Positions 50,454 through 61,828 are shown, counted from the first letter of the stretch. The stretch: DNA of 64,000 nt from Archangium lansingense (GCF_026626635.1 NZ_JAPNKA010000001.1:10586501-10650500), one strand, 5' to 3'. Notes: a model not told the origin generated them from the letters alone. Program-made: numbers and translations.

Positions 50454-53400
50454 TGGCCCCGCACGGAGAAGCGATTGTCGAAAAGGTACTCGGCGCGTGC
50501 GCGAGTTCCGCGCCCACTGACGGGTTGCGTCAAGCCAATCTTAAGCTGCTCCGTGAGGAACTTCGACTCCAAGCGGGCAGTTGGCTCCGCCTGCTGGGTG
50601 GCGTCGTTGTAGGTGGTGGAGATTTGCAGGGACAGGTCCTTGAGGACCGGGTTGTTGGGGATGAAGCGCTGCACCTGCCGGTCCAGGCCGGAGATGTTGA
50701 AGAAGGCCTCGGCGGCCAGGCCCGCGCTAGCGGAGGCCGCCGTCTCCTTGTCGGTGCTGGTGAGACCCAGCGTGAGGAGCGACAGCACATCGCCCTCGGT
50801 CAGGCCCGGCTCCGAGGTGAGGAGCACCTGGGGAGCGGCCGGGCGGCCGAAGGCATGGAGTTTCACCAGGTACTCGCGCACCTGGGACTGGGCGCGCAGG
50901 TCGAAGGTAGGGTCGATGCCGTAGCGGTCCTGGAACTCGATCTGCCCGCGGTTGATGGTGAACTGGTTGTTGCGGAAGAAGGCCTGGCTGCCCTCGGCGG
51001 TCTCCACCGAGCCGAGGACGCCCAGGCGCGCGTTGGTGCCGGTGAGCTTGAGCGAGCCGAGGAGCCGTGCACGGGCCAGGTTGTTGTCCACCCACACGTC
51101 GGTGAGGAGCAGGCCCACGTCGAAGGTGAGGTACTCGCGGGGCTTCTCCGCTGGAGTCGCGAGCACGCTGCGCCGGGCGAGCCGCTTGAGGATGTCATCC
51201 AGCTCCAGGCCGCGACGGTAGCGCAGGTTGCGGATGTCCATCACGCCGCCCAGCCGCAGCGCGTCCAGGTTGCCGGTGAGCCATAGCCGACCGCTGGTGG
51301 TGAAGGGCATGTCCTCGTGGAAGCGCGTGGCCACGTCGGTGAGGGCCACGTTCAGCAGCAGTTCCGAGGGGCGGAAGTCGACCAGGTTCACCTCACCGCT
51401 GGCCAGCAGGCCGCCCTCGTTGAGCTTGCCCTCCAGCGACTCCAGGAGGATGCGCTGCCCGGTGAACGCCACCCGCCCCTTCACATCCCGGGCGGACAGG
51501 GGCTGGTCGCGCAGGGACAGCCTCGCGTTGGAGATGATGGCCGAGCCCTCCAGCGCCGGCTTGCTCGGGCTGCCCGTGGCCACGGCGCTGAGCTCCACGC
51601 GTCCACCGGTGCGCACCAGCATGGGCGAGAGGGACTCGAGCAGGCCCAGCTCCATGGCGCCGCGCAGGAAGAGCTCCATCTTGTCGGAGCCCACCCAGCC
51701 CTCCGCGGACAGCTCGGAGTCCGGCCCGCGGAAGGTGAAGGAGGGCACATCCAGCCGCCCGTTGGCGTAGCTCAAGGAGATGGGACCATCGTTCGCGCCA
51801 GAGAACGCCCCGCGGGCCAGGGTGAGGCGCTCCACGGTGGCGTTCATCTGGATGGCCTGCGCGTTCTTCAGCGCGCCCTCGGCCCGCACCACCGCCTTGA
51901 CGGAGCCGGACAGGCCCTGGGTGAAGTCATTGGCCGGCAGCAGCGGGCGGATCTCCGGCAGCTCCAGCGTTACCGCCGCGTTGAAGGGATAGGGCTCCTT
52001 CACGCGCATCATCAAGATGCCGCTGGTGTCGCGGGAGGGACGGCCGGCGAGCTGTAGCTCACGCCCTTCCAGACGGGCCTCGAAGCCCATGTTGCCCAGG
52101 TTCCGGCCACCGAACGTCACCTGCGGGCCCCACACCCGGCCCGTCGTCACCGGCACGTCCGTGTTGCCCGACACGGTGCCTTCCAGGGCCAGCGTGGCCT
52201 GCAGGCCCATGCGCTCCGCGGACTCCGGACCAACGAGCTCCGCCAAGGACAGGTTGTCGCCGCCGAAGCGGTAGTCCAGCACGCCCTTCTTGGGCCCGGA
52301 GAAGAAGAAGCTTCCATCCACCCAGGTGCGGCCCAGCCGGCCCTCCAACGTCGTGCGCTCCAGCACCATGGCCTGGCCATCGTCGAAGCGCAGCCGGGCC
52401 GAGCCGCTGCCCATGTGCCGCCCGTAGTACAGGGTGTCCTTGAAGTCCAAGGCCACCAGTCCCGAGAACTGATCAATCGGGCTGTCGATCTCCACCCGAC
52501 CCGAGACCTCCCCCTGCATCGGCCCCTGCATGACGGAGATGTTGGAGTGCAGCGGGGCGATGATGTCGATCAGGTCCTCGGTGCGGCCACGAGGCACCTC
52601 CACCTCGGCCCGCGCGTGCAGCGAGCGCCCGAAGGTGAGCTCCGCGTTGCCGAAGTACTGGGTGCGCCCCTTCTGGCCGGAGATGGTGGGGAAGCCCAGC
52701 ACCTTGTCCGCGTACGTGATCTTCCCCTGCACCACGCCCAGGTCGAAGTCCCAGAACATGAAGTCGCGCAGCGACAGGCTCGCGCCAATCTTCACCTGCG
52801 AGTACGGGCCCTCGACGGTGGTGCTGACCGAGCCATGTCCCGACCACGGGAGCTGCGCGATGTGGCCGAAGTCGGAGAGGTCCGCGTCGCCGTGGGCATT
52901 CACGAGCAGGCCCTTCTGCGTGTCGTAGAAGAGCGTCACGTCGCCGCCGATGCGCGAGCGGCCCGAGTCAATCTGGATGTCGGAGAAGGAGACGCGGTCC
53001 GACAGGATCGACACCTGCGTGCGCACGTGGCCCCGCTCGTAGGTGAGGAGGGTGCGCCCCGAGTCCACGGGCGCATCGAAGGCGCGCGAGGCCAGCATGA
53101 AGCGGCCATGGCGAAGGTCCAGGTCGCCCGACAGGTTGGGCTTGGGCAGCAGCGTGCCGGACAGGTGGGCCTTCGCGTTGGCCGGGAAGTCCACCCAGGA
53201 GCCCGTCAGGCCAGCCTTCTCCAGGATGCGGCCGAACTGCGCCTCATGCGTCTCCAGGTCCACCTCCACCGGCAGCCCTGGACGAAGCGCGAGGGTACCG
53301 GTGATGCGTGCGTCTCCCGACGAGCCGATGGGGACGACGAGCTCCTCCACCGTCACCAGCTCGCCGGCGTACGCCAGCCGCGCGGTGAACGAGCCCGGGG

Positions 53401-54304
53401 AGTACTGCGCATAGGTAATCCCGCTGCCCGACACATCCACGGACACGCTGGGCGCGGTTGGGCGGCCATTCGCCGTCAGACGCGTCCAGAGGTGCCCCTG
53501 GGCGGGCTTCGGCAGCAGCCCGGCCCGCGACAGCGTGCGCAGCGGCAGGAACACCTGAGCGTCCAGCGCGAGAATGGGCTCGCAGAGCTGCTCCACGCGG
53601 CCGGAGATGTTCACCGTCACGTCGTCCAGCGCGACCTCGGCGCGGTCCAGCTCCAGCAGCTCCTCGTCCACGTCCAGCGCGCCCGAGAGCGCCAGCCGTC
53701 CCAGGGCGAGCTCCTGTCCCGGACCCAGCCGCACCAGGCCACGCCGGGCCTCCACCTCGAACTCCTCCTCGCCCCAGCGCTCGCGCAGGCTCACGTCCAG
53801 CTCGGACACCTCCACGTGCCGGCCTCCGGGCAGCGCCAGCCGCACCTCCGCGCCGGTGATGGCAACCCTCGCCAGACGCAGCCGCCGCAGAGGCTTGAGC
53901 GGGCACTCTCCCGGCTCACCCGCGGGAGGCCTGGGACGTGACAGGTCCAACGACACTCGCGGCCGATGCACCTTCACCAGGTCGATGGCGAGCTGGCCGG
54001 AGAAGGGATTGGGCAGACCGAGCTGCACCTCGGCCGAGTCCGCGGCGAACAGCGGCGTGTCCGCGCCCTTCTCGAAGACGGACACCCCGCGGAGGATGAG
54101 CCGCTGGCCGAGCGGATCCACCTCGCACTGCCCGATGCCGACCTCCATCCCCAGCAACGTGGGAAGCTGGCGCCGGGCCTGCGTGCACAACTGGTCCCAG
54201 GCAGTGCGCGTACGAAGGACCAGCACCGTCCCCAGCACGAGCGAGAGGACGATGAGCCACAGCGGCGGCCTGCGCGCGCCCTGCTGCCTGTTCCGGAGAG
54301 CCAA
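50378..54304 (-). CDS. tamB: TamB-like inter-membrane transport/assembly protein
   Basis: This 1308-aa protein has one N-terminal membrane anchor (PLWLIVLSLVLGTVLVL). A very long, strand-rich AsmA/DUF490-type body forms the periplasm-spanning hydrophobic groove of TamB (for example ITGTLALRPGLPVEVDLE, GEVNLVDFRPSELLLNVAL). The C-terminal DUF490 end reads EYLFDNRFSVRGQWDNENSE. TamB works with TamA, the overlapping downstream gene, in moving phospholipid or assembling outer-membrane proteins. It lies 5 bp after the ExeA-like gene. Confidence 0.9.
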   Translation of the reverse strand: MALRNRQQGARRPPLWLIVLSLVLGTVLVLRTRTAWDQLCTQARRQLPTLLGMEVGIGQCEVDPLGQRLILRGVSVFEKGADTPLFAADSAEVQLGLPNPFSGQLAIDLVKVHRPRVSLDLSRPRPPAGEPGECPLKPLRRLRLARVAITGAEVRLALPGGRHVEVSELDVSLRERWGEEEFEVEARRGLVRLGPGQELALGRLALSGALDVDEELLELDRAEVALDDVTVNISGRVEQLCEPILALDAQVFLPLRTLSRAGLLPKPAQGHLWTRLTANGRPTAPSVSVDVSGSGITYAQYSPGSFTARLAYAGELVTVEELVVPIGSSGDARITGTLALRPGLPVEVDLETHEAQFGRILEKAGLTGSWVDFPANAKAHLSGTLLPKPNLSGDLDLRHGRFMLASRAFDAPVDSGRTLLTYERGHVRTQVSILSDRVSFSDIQIDSGRSRIGGDVTLFYDTQKGLLVNAHGDADLSDFGHIAQLPWSGHGSVSTTVEGPYSQVKIGASLSLRDFMFWDFDLGVVQGKITYADKVLGFPTISGQKGRTQYFGNAELTFGRSLHARAEVEVPRGRTEDLIDIIAPLHSNISVMQGPMQGEVSGRVEIDSPIDQFSGLVALDFKDTLYYGRHMGSGSARLRFDDGQAMVLERTTLEGRLGRTWVDGSFFFSGPKKGVLDYRFGGDNLSLAELVGPESAERMGLQATLALEGTVSGNTDVPVTTGRVWGPQVTFGGRNLGNMGFEARLEGRELQLAGRPSRDTSGILMMRVKEPYPFNAAVTLELPEIRPLLPANDFTQGLSGSVKAVVRAEGALKNAQAIQMNATVERLTLARGAFSGANDGPISLSYANGRLDVPSFTFRGPDSELSAEGWVGSDKMELFLRGAMELGLLESLSPMLVRTGGRVELSAVATGSPSKPALEGSAIISNARLSLRDQPLSARDVKGRVAFTGQRILLESLEGKLNEGGLLASGEVNLVDFRPSELLLNVALTDVATRFHEDMPFTTSGRLWLTGNLDALRLGGVMDIRNLRYRRGLELDDILKRLARRSVLATPAEKPREYLTFDVGLLLTDVWVDNNLARARLLGSLKLTGTNARLGVLGSVETAEGSQAFFRNNQFTINRGQIEFQDRYGIDPTFDLRAQSQVREYLVKLHAFGRPAAPQVLLTSEPGLTEGDVLSLLTLGLTSTDKETAASASAGLAAEAFFNISGLDRQVQRFIPNNPVLKDLSLQISTTYNDATQQAEPTARLESKFLTEQLKIGLTQPVSGRGTRARAEYLFDNRFSVRGQWDNENSETAFGNPGIELKLSWESQ

Positions 54305-54309
54305 AACGG

Positions 54310-55251
54310 CTACAGCTTACCCAGTCCCTCGAGGTAGCGGTCGATCTCCGCGAGATCTACCTTCGAGCTGCCGCCTGCTCGACTGCTCGCGCTGGCGGCG
54401 GAGGCGGGCTTCTGTTGCCCTTCCGGCAGCGTCGAGCCCTGGAGTCCCAGGTTGTCGGCAATGCGATGGATGAGCTTGTCGGTGATGACCTGCTCCCGGG
54501 CCAGGAAGGCCTCGAAGAGGGCATTGTCGCAGATGCTGTTGATGACGCGCGGGGTACCACCCGAGCGCTGGTGTACGGCCAGCAGGGCCTCGGTGGTGAA
54601 GGGCATGCGCGGACAGCTCGCCAGCCGGAGGCGGTGCTTGATGTAGGCCTCGGTGGACTCGGCGGTGAAGGGCTCCAGCTTGTAGCGGAGCGACACGCGC
54701 TGAGCCAACGGCGGGTCCAGCTTGAGGTTCTTCTCGATCTCCGGCAGCCCGAAGAAGACGAAGGAGATGAGCTTGCGCTCGGGGACCTCCAGGTTGAGCA
54801 GACCCCGGAACTCCTCCATCAGCTCGCGCGTCTCCAGCATCTGGGCCTCGTCGATGAGGACGACGGCCTTCTTGCCGGACTCGTAGATTTGAAGCAGCCG
54901 CTGGTAGAGCTGGGACAGGAGGGCCAGCTTCTCCTGGGCCGGGTTCTCCACGCCCAGCTGCAGGGCAATGCGGCGCAGCAGCCAGTTGGCGGTGATGCCC
55001 GAGTGGATGATGACGAGCAGCGCGGCCTCGTACTCGGACTCGGGCAACGAGTCGAGCATGCGGCGTGCCAGCGTCGTCTTGCCCGCCCCGATGTCGCCGA
55101 TGAGGATCGACAGACCCTTCATGTAGCTGACCGAGTGCATGAGCCGGGTCAGCGCCTGAGAGTGCTGGGCCGAGTTGTAATAGAAGCGGCTTACCGGAGC
55201 GTTGGAGAAGGGCTCCTGGGTGAGCTCGAAATAGTCGAGGTAGGTGGACAT
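54310..55251 (-). CDS. ExeA/GspA-like AAA ATPase
   Basis: This 313-aa protein has Walker A IGDIGAGKTTLARR (about 50-63), Walker B AVVLIDEAQML and sensor-type QRVSLRYKLEPF. The N terminus DYFELTQEPFSNAPVSRFYY is typical of ExeA/GspA. Such ATPases help assemble secretins or pilus machines at the cell wall. A Ser/Ala-rich tail replaces the peptidoglycan-binding domain of full ExeA, so it is the short form. It lies 24 bp after the SgmX-like gene. A partner role in PilQ or motility complexes is an inference from location. Confidence 0.8.
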   Translation of the reverse strand: MSTYLDYFELTQEPFSNAPVSRFYYNSAQHSQALTRLMHSVSYMKGLSILIGDIGAGKTTLARRMLDSLPESEYEAALLVIIHSGITANWLLRRIALQLGVENPAQEKLALLSQLYQRLLQIYESGKKAVVLIDEAQMLETRELMEEFRGLLNLEVPERKLISFVFFGLPEIEKNLKLDPPLAQRVSLRYKLEPFTAESTEAYIKHRLRLASCPRMPFTTEALLAVHQRSGGTPRVINSICDNALFEAFLAREQVITDKLIHRIADNLGLQGSTLPEGQQKPASAASASSRAGGSSKVDLAEIDRYLEGLGKL

Positions 55252-55275
55252 GGGCTCGGCGAACCTCGGACTGCG

Positions 55276-58200
55276 CTAGACGTAGCCTACCTTACGAGGC
55301 CTGGCGGCTCCGGCGGCCGCAGCGGGAGCAGCCGGAGCAGGAACGGGCATCCGCGCGCCACCCGTTGGGGGAGGAGCGCCATTGGGCCCCTTGCCACCGC
55401 TGGGAGGCAGAGGATCCGGCACCGGAGAGGTGGTGGCGGCCAGCCGCTCCACGAGGCCGGAGACTTCCCGGAACTTCGGGTCGAGCGCGGCCACGCGCTG
55501 GTAGTGGTAGAGGGCCTTGCCCCGCTCGTCGATGGCCTCGTAGGCCAGACCCAGCTCGAAGCCAATCGCCTTGGCAACCTCACCGGTGGCGTGCTCGCTG
55601 GCAAGTGCCTGCTTGAAGGTGCCCACCGCCGCCTTGGCATCACCCTTCTGGGCCTGCAGCAGGCCAATCATCGTGAGGCAGTCCACCTCACGCTTCTTGC
55701 CCATGCAGCCCTCGCGAGCCACGGCGAACTCGTTGAGGGCGTCGTCCATGAGGCCCATCTCGCGGTAGGCGATGCCCAGGTCGTAGTGGGTGTCCACGTC
55801 CTCGGGCTTGACCACCTTGGCGAGGCCCTTCTTGAACTCGGCGAACACCTCCTCCACCGAGTACTGGAAGTCCTCCTCGACGGCAGGCGCCGCGGGCTGC
55901 TCTCCACCCAGGTCGCCAAACTCGCCGGCCAGCTCCGCCGCCAGATCGAACGCGTCGCGCTCCGCGGGGGACTCGCCCAGCGCGGGCACCGCGGGCACGG
56001 ACAGCGCCTCGGTGCTCTCCTCGGGCTCCTCGGCCGCCGGAGTTCCACCGGCCTCGAGCGCCTCGAGCCGAGCCATCAGCTCTTCCGCGCGCGCGTGGCC
56101 CGGGAAGGCGATCTGCACCGTCTCGAGGATCTCCCGAGCCTCCTCGTAGAGGCCCTGGTCCAGGAAGAAGCTGGCCTCGTCGCACTCCTCGCCGGCGGGC
56201 TCCTCCGCGAGCTCCTCGACCTGAGCGACGACGGGCTGCGGCTTGGGCGCGGGCTGGGCCTTGGCGGGAGCGGCGACCGGAGGCGCGGCCTTGGGGGCAG
56301 CGGCCTGCGGCTTGGGCGCGGCTACCGGAGGCGCAGCCTTGGGGGCGGCGGCCTGGGGCTGAGCCTTGGGGGCGGCGGCCGGAGGCGGAGCCTTCGCCAC
56401 CACGGGAGCGGGGGCGGGCTCGGGCTCCTCGAGCTCGTAGGAGCCGACGAGCGCCGGCGAATCCACCGGAGTGCCCTCGTCCTCGAACACCAGCGAGGGG
56501 GAACCGGACGAGGTGGGCTCGGCGTCGAGCTCATCCAGCTCCGCCGGGCGCATGGACACCCGCGTGGGCATGTCGTCCGGCTCCGAGAGGCTGGAGTCGT
56601 CCGTGTAGGAATCCTGGAGCAGCTGCGCCGAGGGCGCCGCCACCTGCGTGGGCAGAGGCTCGTCGTCGCCGAGTGCCAGCGGCTCATCGACGTCCGCCAG
56701 CAGCGGCTCGTCGTCCATGGCGGCGGAGGCAGCCAGGGCGTCCTCGTCCGAGCCGGCCGGCTCCATGAAGACGGTCGTCGCCTCCTCGGGCTCGTCGCCG
56801 GCTCCGAAGAGGGGCTCGTCGTCGGACACCACCGCGCCCGGCTCGTCCGCGAGCACCACGCCGTCGTCGGAGTCCGCCGCCATGCCGAACTCGCCGGAGA
56901 GGATCTGCCCCTCCTCCTCGTCCGAGCTGCTCGCGGAGACCAGGGCCAGCTCGTCGCCGGGGGGATGCTCCAGGGCATCCTCGGGCGCGTCGGCAACGAC
57001 GATCTCCTCGTCGCTGGAGTCCACGAGGATCGCGTCCTCGCCCACCGACTCCACCTGCGCGCCCTCCACCGGCGCTACCTCATCCGACTGCAGCACGGAC
57101 AAGAACGCCGGCACCTCGGGGTGGCCGGGGTTCTGCTGGAGAATGATGGCCAGGTAGGGCTGGGCGCGCTGCACGTCCGCGCGACGCGTGCACAGGCGCA
57201 GCACATTCAACAGCTGCTCGCCGGCCTGGGCCGTGTTGCCGGAGGCGACGTAGATGTGGAACGCCTTCTCGTGCGCGTCGAGATTCTCCGGGTCCACCGC
57301 GAAGATCTTCCGCAGGTGCTCGAGCGCTTTGTCGTGCAGGCCGTATTTGACGTAGACTTCCGTCTCCGTCAGCAGCTTGGAGAACTGCTCCTTGCCCACC
57401 GGGGCCGGGGCCGCCGGAGCCGCGGCCGGAGGAGGCGCAGCAGGGCCCGAAGGAGCAGCGGCCGGAGCGGGTTGCGCCGCGGGAGCCGCCGCCACCGGAG
57501 CCTTGGCGGCAGGAGCCGGCTGGGGAGCCGGGGCGGGCGCGGGAGCAGGAGCCGCTGCGGCGGGCGCGGGAGCAGGAGCCGCTGCGGCGGGCGCGGGAGC
57601 GGCGCTGGCGCTCTCCGCCTTGTACGCCTCGTAGTCCGGATCAGCCGGATCCATCTCGGCGACCTGGTTCCAGATGCCCTTGGCGTCCTGGTGGCGGCCG
57701 CGCTCCTGGTAGACCTTGGCGAGCTCCTTGTAGACGGAGATCGTCTTGGCCGTCTGGCCGAGCCCGTGGAAGGCCTGGGCCAGCATGTTGAGCGTTTCGA
57801 CGTCGCGCCCGTCCGCCTTGAAGCACACCTGGAGCCGGGCCAGCGCGCGCTTCTGGTCTCCGCGTGCCAGGTACTGTTGGGCCAAGTCCTTGGCCAGCGC
57901 CACGTTGTCCGGATCCAGGGTGGACAGGCGCTCCGCGACGCGGAACCAGTCATCCATCCGGTTGTTGCGCTTGAGGTATTCGGCGGCCTTCTTGAACTCC
58001 TGGGTGGCCTCGCGCGGCATGTTCTCGCGCGCGTACAGCTCGGCCAGCTTGATCTTCGACGCCACGTTCTCGGGGTCGAGATCCACCATCTTCTTGAGCG
58101 TATCCAGGGAGTTCTTGACGTCGCCGGCCTTGTCGTAGTGGTTGGCGACGATCTGGAAATACGCCATGGCCTCGGACATCAGTCCGAGCTGCTGATGGAG

Positions 58201-58497
58201 CTCCGCCAGCTTGAGATTGACGTCCAGCAGGTTGGGGTTGAGCTTGAGAACCTGCTTGTAGAGCGCGACGGCCTTGAGGAAGAAGCCGTCGGTCGAGTAG
58301 CCCTCGGCGACCTTGGTGAAGTAGTGGGCCGCCTGAACGTTGTCGTTCTTCTTCTGGTACAGCTCCCCCATCTTCTGGAGGACGCGGCCGTCCCTGGGGT
58401 CTACTTCCAGGACCTTCTGGTACTCCTTGATGGCCTTGTCGTAGGCGCCCTTCGCGACGAGCTTGGCGGCGGCTTCGATGATCTTGTTCTTGTCCAT
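55276..58497 (-). CDS. sgmX: SgmX-like TPR protein for type IV pilus polarity
   Basis: This 1073-aa protein has three TPR blocks joined by disordered linkers. TPRs span about 10-290 (EYQKVLEVDPRDGRVLQKMG, LYKQVLKLNPNLLDVNLKLA), about 370-470 (ALEHLRKIFAVDPENLDAHE) and about 790-1010 (AREILETVQIAFPGHARAEE, ALYHYQRVAALDPKFREVSG). Linkers are Ala/Pro-rich (about 295-365 and 695-785) and acidic Ser/Asp-rich (480-690). Neighbours match the M. xanthus sgmX locus, where SgmX brings MglA and FrzS to the leading pole to stimulate pili. The name rests on domain layout and gene order, not alignment. Confidence 0.75.
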   Translation of the reverse strand: MDKNKIIEAAAKLVAKGAYDKAIKEYQKVLEVDPRDGRVLQKMGELYQKKNDNVQAAHYFTKVAEGYSTDGFFLKAVALYKQVLKLNPNLLDVNLKLAELHQQLGLMSEAMAYFQIVANHYDKAGDVKNSLDTLKKMVDLDPENVASKIKLAELYARENMPREATQEFKKAAEYLKRNNRMDDWFRVAERLSTLDPDNVALAKDLAQQYLARGDQKRALARLQVCFKADGRDVETLNMLAQAFHGLGQTAKTISVYKELAKVYQERGRHQDAKGIWNQVAEMDPADPDYEAYKAESASAAPAPAAAAPAPAPAAAAPAPAPAPAPQPAPAAKAPVAAAPAAQPAPAAAPSGPAAPPPAAAPAAPAPVGKEQFSKLLTETEVYVKYGLHDKALEHLRKIFAVDPENLDAHEKAFHIYVASGNTAQAGEQLLNVLRLCTRRADVQRAQPYLAIILQQNPGHPEVPAFLSVLQSDEVAPVEGAQVESVGEDAILVDSSDEEIVVADAPEDALEHPPGDELALVSASSSDEEEGQILSGEFGMAADSDDGVVLADEPGAVVSDDEPLFGAGDEPEEATTVFMEPAGSDEDALAASAAMDDEPLLADVDEPLALGDDEPLPTQVAAPSAQLLQDSYTDDSSLSEPDDMPTRVSMRPAELDELDAEPTSSGSPSLVFEDEGTPVDSPALVGSYELEEPEPAPAPVVAKAPPPAAAPKAQPQAAAPKAAPPVAAPKPQAAAPKAAPPVAAPAKAQPAPKPQPVVAQVEELAEEPAGEECDEASFFLDQGLYEEAREILETVQIAFPGHARAEELMARLEALEAGGTPAAEEPEESTEALSVPAVPALGESPAERDAFDLAAELAGEFGDLGGEQPAAPAVEEDFQYSVEEVFAEFKKGLAKVVKPEDVDTHYDLGIAYREMGLMDDALNEFAVAREGCMGKKREVDCLTMIGLLQAQKGDAKAAVGTFKQALASEHATGEVAKAIGFELGLAYEAIDERGKALYHYQRVAALDPKFREVSGLVERLAATTSPVPDPLPPSGGKGPNGAPPPTGGARMPVPAPAAPAAAAGAARPRKVGYV

Positions 58498-58581
58498 CGA
58501 GCGTGGGCTTCCGGCCGAGCGAAACTCCCAGGAAAATCCGGGGTTTCTGCTTCCTTCAAGGAGACAGCGAGGGAGGCCCGA

Positions 58582-58610
58582 GGCTAACGGAATCTTCCCT
58601 CGCGGGTCAA
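58582..58610 (-). promoter_or_regulatory. Candidate promoter upstream of the SgmX-like gene
   Basis: On the minus strand TTGACC (58610-58605) and TTAGCC (58587-58582) are separated by 17 bp in the 180-bp gap after accC. This could give sgmX its own transcription start apart from read-through. Confidence 0.4.
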
Positions 58611-58677
58611 GGAATCCACCCGCCCCAACTCCCTGGAGGATCAGGGGGTTGCGCGATGGGCAGGCGAGCAGGCCCTG

Positions 58678-60063
<1,386 letters not shown>

Positions 60064-60101
60064 GATGTCGTGCCTCCGCGGGGCGCTCAGCGCCCGCTAT
60101 G

Positions 60102-60704
60102 TCAGACCGGCTCGATGCGGAACAGCGCCTGGCCGAACTCGACCGGCTGCCCGTTCTCCACGAGGATCTCCACCACGCGACCCGCCACGTCGGCTTCAAT
60201 CTCGTTCATCAGCTTCATGGCCTCGATGATGCAAAGCACCTGGCCCTTCTTCACCACCGAGCCCACATCCACGAAAGGCGGCTGATCCGGGGCGGGCGTC
60301 CGGTAGAACGTCCCCACGAACGGGCTGGTGACGACATGACCGGGCTTCTCCGCCGCCGGAGCCGCGGCAGCCGCAGGAGCAGCGACGGCCGGGGCCAGAG
60401 CATGGTGCACCACGGGAGCAGCAGCCATCACCGGGGCGGCGGCCATCACCGGAGCAGGGCTCACCGAGGGCGTCACCGGGGCCGCGTGCACGATGGTGGG
60501 CGCCGGCACAGGGCCGCGGCGGATGAACAGCCGCTCCTCGCCGCGCTGCCAGACGAGCCGCGTCACCTCGGAGGCCTCGAGGATCTCCACGATCTGCCGG
60601 AGCGACTCCACGTCCAGCGACGTGGTGTTGCCCTCCACGCGGACGCCACCGCTCTGCGCGGGGGCCGCGGGCTCCGTTCGGACTGCCTTACGCTTGGTTG
60701 CCAA
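60102..60704 (-). CDS. accB: Biotin carboxyl carrier protein
   Basis: This 200-aa protein has an N-terminal helical part, an Ala/Pro-rich linker (about 66-118) and a C-terminal biotinyl domain with the modified Lys164 in IIEAMKLMNEIE. It carries CO2 between AccC and the carboxyltransferase. It lies 31 bp after efp and before accC, a common bacterial order. Confidence 0.95.
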   Translation of the reverse strand: MATKRKAVRTEPAAPAQSGGVRVEGNTTSLDVESLRQIVEILEASEVTRLVWQRGEERLFIRRGPVPAPTIVHAAPVTPSVSPAPVMAAAPVMAAAPVVHHALAPAVAAPAAAAAPAAEKPGHVVTSPFVGTFYRTPAPDQPPFVDVGSVVKKGQVLCIIEAMKLMNEIEADVAGRVVEILVENGQPVEFGQALFRIEPV

Positions 60705-60735
60705 TTCCGTCCCCTCCCTGAACCGCAGTGGTCGC

Positions 60736-61314
60736 TTAGCCCGCGGTGGCCACGCGCGTGAGGTACTTGCCGTCGCGCGTGTCGATCTTGAGGATGTCGC
60801 CCTCGTTGATGAAGAGCGGCACGTTGACGGAGTAGCCCGTCTCCAGCGTGGCCGGCTTCAGCGCGCCGGACACCGTGTCGCCACGCACGCCCGGATCACA
60901 CTTGGCCACCTTCAGGTCCACCGAGTTCGGCAGGGTCACGCCAATGGCCTTGCCGTTGTAGAACATGATGGCCGCGTTGATGTTCTCCTTCAGGAAGTTC
61001 TTCGCCTCCCCGAGGACCTCAGCGCTGATGAAGGTCTGCTCGTAGTTGCGGGTGTCCATGAAGTAGAAGTCGCCGCCCTGCTCGTACAGGAACTGCATGT
61101 CCTTCTCTTCGATGTCGGGCTTGCCCACCTTCTCGCCGGACTTGAGGGTCGGCTGGAGCACGCGCCCGGTCAGCAGGCTGCGGATGGACGTGCGCACGAA
61201 GGCCGAGCCCTTGCCCGGCTTGACGTGCTGGAACTCGACGATTTCGAACGGCTCACCGTCGATTTCGATCTTCATGCCCTTACGGAAATCGGACGTATCG
61301 ATGACACCGGCCAT
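60736..61314 (-). CDS. efp: Translation elongation factor P
   Basis: This 192-aa, three-domain factor relieves ribosomes stalled at polyproline stretches. The loop tip reads VKPGKGSAF with Lys35, the residue that is beta-lysylated by EpmA in many Proteobacteria. The C-terminal signature DTRDGKYLTRV is present. It is followed by accB and accC. The many Pro-rich proteins nearby (TPR linkers, TonB/TolA spacer) would need it, though that is general. Confidence 0.95.
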   Translation of the reverse strand: MAGVIDTSDFRKGMKIEIDGEPFEIVEFQHVKPGKGSAFVRTSIRSLLTGRVLQPTLKSGEKVGKPDIEEKDMQFLYEQGGDFYFMDTRNYEQTFISAEVLGEAKNFLKENINAAIMFYNGKAIGVTLPNSVDLKVAKCDPGVRGDTVSGALKPATLETGYSVNVPLFINEGDILKIDTRDGKYLTRVATAG

Positions 61315-61419
61315 GGACAGGCTCCTTCGGACAGCTTGAAAAGTCCGGGGTGTCTAGCCGATGGCGCCGCACCTTGCAAAGTGGAAAGGCGCGGCGCGCT
61401 GCGCCGTTCGCTCGGCGGA

Positions 61420-61782
61420 CTACAACTCGGCGCGGATCTTGGGGGCGATCACCCGGAGGACATACCTGCCCTTTCCGTAGTTACCGTCCGCCCGGAGCGC
61501 CAGCACCAGGAAGTACTCCGGGGAGATGAGGCGCATCAGTGTCAACACTCGCTCGCTGTTGACGCTGACCTCCTGCACCTCTCCCGTCTTGAGGGTCTCG
61601 GCGGCCTGGCGGAGCTGACCCAGCAGGTTGGCATACTCCACCCAGGCCCCGTTCAGCTCCAGCTCGGCCGCATCCTCCTTCTGATGGGTGTCCACGGAGA
61701 TACCGTCGAAACCCATCACACTGCAGGCCAGGGCCCCGTCTACCTGGTTGACCACCGACTCGAGGTGTGTGCGGAAGGACAT
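61420..61782 (-). CDS. mglC: Roadblock/LC7 protein (MglC-type)
   Basis: This 120-aa protein of the roadblock fold carries the strands and helix ALACSVMGFDGISVDTHQ, YANLLGQLRQAAETLKTG and EYFLVLALRADGNYGKGRYV. Roadblock proteins form dimers that regulate small Ras-like GTPases. In M. xanthus the paralogue MglC is encoded at this place between efp and the lipoprotein/pilQ genes and takes part in polarity control with MglA, MglB and RomR. The symbol is based on that location and the size. Confidence 0.75.
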   Translation of the reverse strand: MSFRTHLESVVNQVDGALACSVMGFDGISVDTHQKEDAAELELNGAWVEYANLLGQLRQAAETLKTGEVQEVSVNSERVLTLMRLISPEYFLVLALRADGNYGKGRYVLRVIAPKIRAEL

Positions 61783-61828
61783 GGGCGATGGGTTCTAGGA
61801 GGGTGAGCTCAGCAGGTCAAGCAATGCA

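Noticed and set aside
54415..58587. A 1390-codon open frame on the plus strand opposite the SgmX-like and ExeA-like genes
   Set aside because: It is the antisense of well-supported TPR and ATPase coding sequence. Its His/Gly/Leu/Arg-rich repeats mirror the Ala/Pro- and Asp/Glu-rich linkers of the real protein. No domain or ribosome site supports it.
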